Below, piece after piece: positions 61,878 to 64,000 of a DNA stretch of 64,000 nucleotides. The notes below the pieces were generated by a model. That model did not search any database, was not told the DNA's origin, and saw only the letters and a program-made list of their open reading frames with translations. Numbering within the stretch: the stretch's first letter is position 1; the number at the start of each line of letters is the position of its first letter. A program made the position numbers and the translations under genes. Source of the stretch: CALNXN01 sp942490645 (GTDB taxonomy: Bacteria; Pseudomonadota; Alphaproteobacteria; Rhodobacterales; Rhodobacteraceae); contig CALNXN010000001.1 in NCBI GenBank assembly GCA_942490645.1, forward strand, positions 39,003 to 103,002, written 5' to 3'.

Positions 61878-61910
61878 GTGCACAGGTGGTGCACACATGG
61901 TGCACAGGTG
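61878..61910. repeat. Three 11-bp direct repeats with GTGCACA cores
   Basis: GTGCACAGGTG, GTGCACACATG and GTGCACAGGTG follow each other without a gap at 61878, 61889 and 61900. Each holds the 6-bp palindrome GTGCAC. The 11-bp period places the three cores on the same face of the helix. It lies about 290 bp upstream of pnp. The rest of 61500-62197 has no confident gene. Confidence 0.8.
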
Positions 61911-62145
61911 TCACATCGCAGGTTTGCCATGTTTCACTGGCGTTAACCGCCGCTTCGCCGCTCGGTCCACCGGAGTGTTGCGCGGATTTCACCGCGCGCT
62001 GTATTTACGGTCGCGCCGCGCCGTCCCGCCGACGACCCGTCAGCACCAACCTTTGCTTTTCATTGCACCCAATCTCATGTACGTACGCGCAATCTGAAAG
62101 CCGGCGCCCGGACCTCAGCGCCGACAAAAGAAGATACAGAGGTCA

Positions 62146-62161
62146 GGGGGAATTCGCCCCC
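62146..62161 (+). promoter_or_regulatory. Stem-loop in the pnp leader
   Basis: GGGGG and CCCCC flank AATTCG about 36 bases before the pnp start. E. coli pnp is controlled by RNase III cleavage of a leader hairpin followed by PNPase binding; this stem could be part of a similar leader, but it is short. Confidence 0.35.
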
Positions 62162-62197
62162 TATGCAATGGCCAAATGGCCTACACAGGAAACGTAG

Positions 62198-64000
62198 ATG
62201 TTTAACGTAACGACAAAATCGATGCAGTGGGGCGAAGAAACGCTCACACTGGAAACAGGAAAAGTGGCCCGCCAAGCGGACGGGTCGGTGATTGCAACGC
62301 TGGGCGAAACCAGTGTCATGGCGAATGTCACCTTCGCAAAGAAACAAAAACCCGGTCAGGATTTCTTTCCTCTGACCGTGCACTACCAGGAAAAATACTA
62401 CGCGGCGGGCAAAGTCCCCGGTGGTTTCTTCAAGCGTGAGGCGCGCCCCACGGAAAAAGAAACGCTGACCGCGCGTTTGATCGACCGGCCCTTGCGCCCC
62501 TTGTTCGTGCCCGGCTTCAAGAACGAAGTTTTGGTTATGTGCACAGTACTTAGCCACGATCTGGTCAATGACCCGGACATGGTTGCGATGATCGCAGCCT
62601 CCGCGGCGCTGACAATTTCCGGCGCCCCGTTCATGGGCCCGATTGCAGGCTGCCGCGTAGGTTTTGAAGATGGCGAATATGTTCTGAACCCCACCGTGGA
62701 TGACATGCAGGACCTGCGCCTGAACCCGGATCAACGCCTTGATCTGGTGGTTGCCGGCACAAAAGACGCGGTCATGATGGTCGAATCCGAAGCCTATGAG
62801 TTGACCGAAGAGGAAATGCTCGGTGCGGTGAAATTCGCTCACGAGCAAATCCAACCGGTTGTCGATCTCATCATTGATCTGGCCGAAGACGCGGCCAAAG
62901 AGCCGTTTGATTTCCAGCCCGCCGATTACTCCGATCTGTCCAAGGCCGTGAAAAAAGCGGGCGAAAAAGAGATGCGCAAGGCATTTGCGATCTCTGACAA
63001 GCAAGAACGCACCGCAGCCGTTTCGGCCGCCCGTGACACGATCATGGCCGCGCTGAGCGACGAGCAGAAAGAAGACCCGAACCTCGGCTCAGCGATGAAA
63101 GGCCTCGAAGCCTCCATCCTGCGCGGCGACGTGGTGAAAACAGGCAAGCGGATCGACGGGCGCAAAACGGATGAAATCCGTGACATCGTCTGCGAAACCG
63201 GCCTTCTTCCACGCACCCACGGCTCGGCGCTTTTTACCCGTGGTGAAACACAGGGCCTTGTGGTCACCACGTTGGGCACTGGCGATGATGAGCAATTCAT
63301 CGACGCGCTGCACGGTAATTTCAAATCCAACTTCCTGCTGCACTATAACTTCCCGCCTTATTCGGTGGGCGAAGCTGGTCGCGTGGGCCCTCCCGGACGT
63401 CGCGAGATTGGTCACGGTAAACTGGCATGGCGTGCGTTGCAGGCGGTTCTGCCTGCCTCCACCGATTTTCCGTATACCATCCGTCTTGTGTCGGAGATCA
63501 CCGAATCCAACGGATCGTCTTCCATGGCGTCAGTTTGCGGTGGCTCCTTGTCGATGATGGACGCCGGTGTGCCGCTGAAAACGGCTGTTGCCGGTGTTGC
63601 GATGGGTCTGATCCTCGAAGAAGATGGCTCCTATGCGATCCTGTCTGACATTCTGGGTGACGAAGATCACTTGGGCGACATGGACTTCAAAGTGGCCGGG
63701 ACCGAAGCGGGGATTACGTCCTTGCAGATGGACATCAAGATCGCAGGCATCACGCCCGAGATCATGGAGAAAGCGCTGGAACAGGCCAAGGCCGGCCGGA
63801 TGCACATTCTGGGCGAGATGAACAAGGCGTTGACCGGCGCTGCGGACTTCTCGATCCACGCGCCACGTATCGAGACCATGCAAATCCCAACGGACAAAAT
63901 CCGTGAAGTGATCGGTTCGGGCGGCAAAGTGATCCGCGAAATCGTGGAAGTTTCCGGCGCCAAAGTGGACATCAACGACGAAGGCATCATCAAGATCGCG
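62198..64000 (+). CDS. pnp: Polyribonucleotide nucleotidyltransferase (PNPase), 3' end outside window
   Basis: The first 601 residues of PNPase. RNase PH domain 1 (GKVARQADGSVIATLGETSV) and RNase PH domain 2 (GKRIDGRKTDEIRDI, RGETQGLVVTTLGT, GGSLSMMDAGVPLKTAVAG) are complete. The KH domain begins near residue 563 (IPTDKIREVIGSGGKVIREI) and is cut by the window edge; an S1 domain is expected beyond. It degrades RNA phosphorolytically from the 3' end. AGGAA lies eight bases before the ATG. A long minus-strand frame inside it is a shadow. Confidence 0.97.
   Translation, partial: MFNVTTKSMQWGEETLTLETGKVARQADGSVIATLGETSVMANVTFAKKQKPGQDFFPLTVHYQEKYYAAGKVPGGFFKREARPTEKETLTARLIDRPLRPLFVPGFKNEVLVMCTVLSHDLVNDPDMVAMIAASAALTISGAPFMGPIAGCRVGFEDGEYVLNPTVDDMQDLRLNPDQRLDLVVAGTKDAVMMVESEAYELTEEEMLGAVKFAHEQIQPVVDLIIDLAEDAAKEPFDFQPADYSDLSKAVKKAGEKEMRKAFAISDKQERTAAVSAARDTIMAALSDEQKEDPNLGSAMKGLEASILRGDVVKTGKRIDGRKTDEIRDIVCETGLLPRTHGSALFTRGETQGLVVTTLGTGDDEQFIDALHGNFKSNFLLHYNFPPYSVGEAGRVGPPGRREIGHGKLAWRALQAVLPASTDFPYTIRLVSEITESNGSSSMASVCGGSLSMMDAGVPLKTAVAGVAMGLILEEDGSYAILSDILGDEDHLGDMDFKVAGTEAGITSLQMDIKIAGITPEIMEKALEQAKAGRMHILGEMNKALTGAADFSIHAPRIETMQIPTDKIREVIGSGGKVIREIVEVSGAKVDINDEGIIKIA

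Noticed and set aside
61878..61910. GTGCACA repeats considered as a CRISPR remnant
   Set aside because: Units are 11 bp with no spacers and there are no cas genes.
61553..61930. Minus-strand 125-codon frame across repeat copy 2
   Set aside because: The N-terminal part comes from the GTGCACA repeats and low-complexity Gly/Arg; only the repeat part is conserved with copy 1.
62075..63004. Minus-strand 309-codon open frame
   Set aside because: A shadow of pnp, whose plus-strand protein is unmistakable.

Overview
The window looks like a stretch of chromosome from an alphaproteobacterium of the Rhodobacteraceae (marine Roseobacter group). The signs are GC-rich coding sequence, many 4-bp ATGA/GTGA gene overlaps, an RpoHII-type heat-shock/oxidative-stress sigma factor, an FeS-type photolyase, a reductive pyrimidine degradation cluster under a RutR-like repressor, a VPLPASG-CTERM surface protein, a Hint-domain protein and phasin-like genes. 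This is inference from protein character; no database search was possible. No rRNA, tRNA, insertion sequence, prophage or CRISPR array was found.

Layout. 0-5.7 kb: reductive pyrimidine catabolism. A beta-ureidopropionase-type amidohydrolase and the 5' end of an unknown partner lie on the minus strand, rutR on the plus strand, and preT-preA (dihydropyrimidine dehydrogenase) on the minus strand. Two near-identical palindromes (TTTACCA-nn-TGGTAAA type) sit in front of the amidohydrolase and of preT and are probably RutR operators. 5.9-10.1 kb: a cold-shock protein with a structured leader, then a divergent TesA-type esterase and the YbbA/YbbP ABC exporter pair. 10.1-14.8 kb: the glycine cleavage operon gcvT-gcvH-gcvP on the minus strand behind a tandem glycine riboswitch. 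14.9-25.7 kb: mixed housekeeping (gamma-glutamylcyclotransferase, gltX, a Tat-exported MBL hydrolase, nadE), a secreted protein made of MORN repeats, a CTERM-sorted protein, a photolyase/SDR pair and a LuxR-type regulator. 25.8-27.6 kb: leuA behind a previously unmarked leucine-rich leader peptide with overlapping alternative hairpins, which fits ribosome-mediated attenuation. 27.9-33.5 kb: the complete elongasome operon mreB-mreC-mreD-mrdA-rodA. 33.5-47.6 kb: a hydroxyacid dehydrogenase, an M3 peptidase, a trans-sulfuration-type PLP enzyme, the rpoH/ChaN-like/coaBC/dut/moeB minus-strand series, cobU with a phosphoglycerate-mutase-type phosphatase, a GST, comM, an alpha/beta hydrolase and gshB. 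47.6-53 kb: yraN and rsmI divergent from an LpoA-like lipoprotein (the E. coli yraL-M-N neighbourhood), then glnD.

53-62.2 kb is the most accessory-looking part. It holds a TTG-started Hint-domain protein, a small unknown protein, a 600-bp stretch without a clear gene, a BT1/folate-transporter-like MFS protein, an FHA-transmembrane-trypsin fusion, an amino acid permease, two adjacent small genes that each carry an apparent single-base frameshift, a c-type cytochrome, two diverged copies of a 120-bp intergenic repeat, and a triple 11-bp GTGCACA repeat. The window closes inside pnp (polynucleotide phosphorylase).

The points most worth following up are the leuL-like leader, the paired RutR operators, the FHA-protease fusion, the paired frameshifts and the unexplained repeats near 54.4 and 61.6-61.9 kb.
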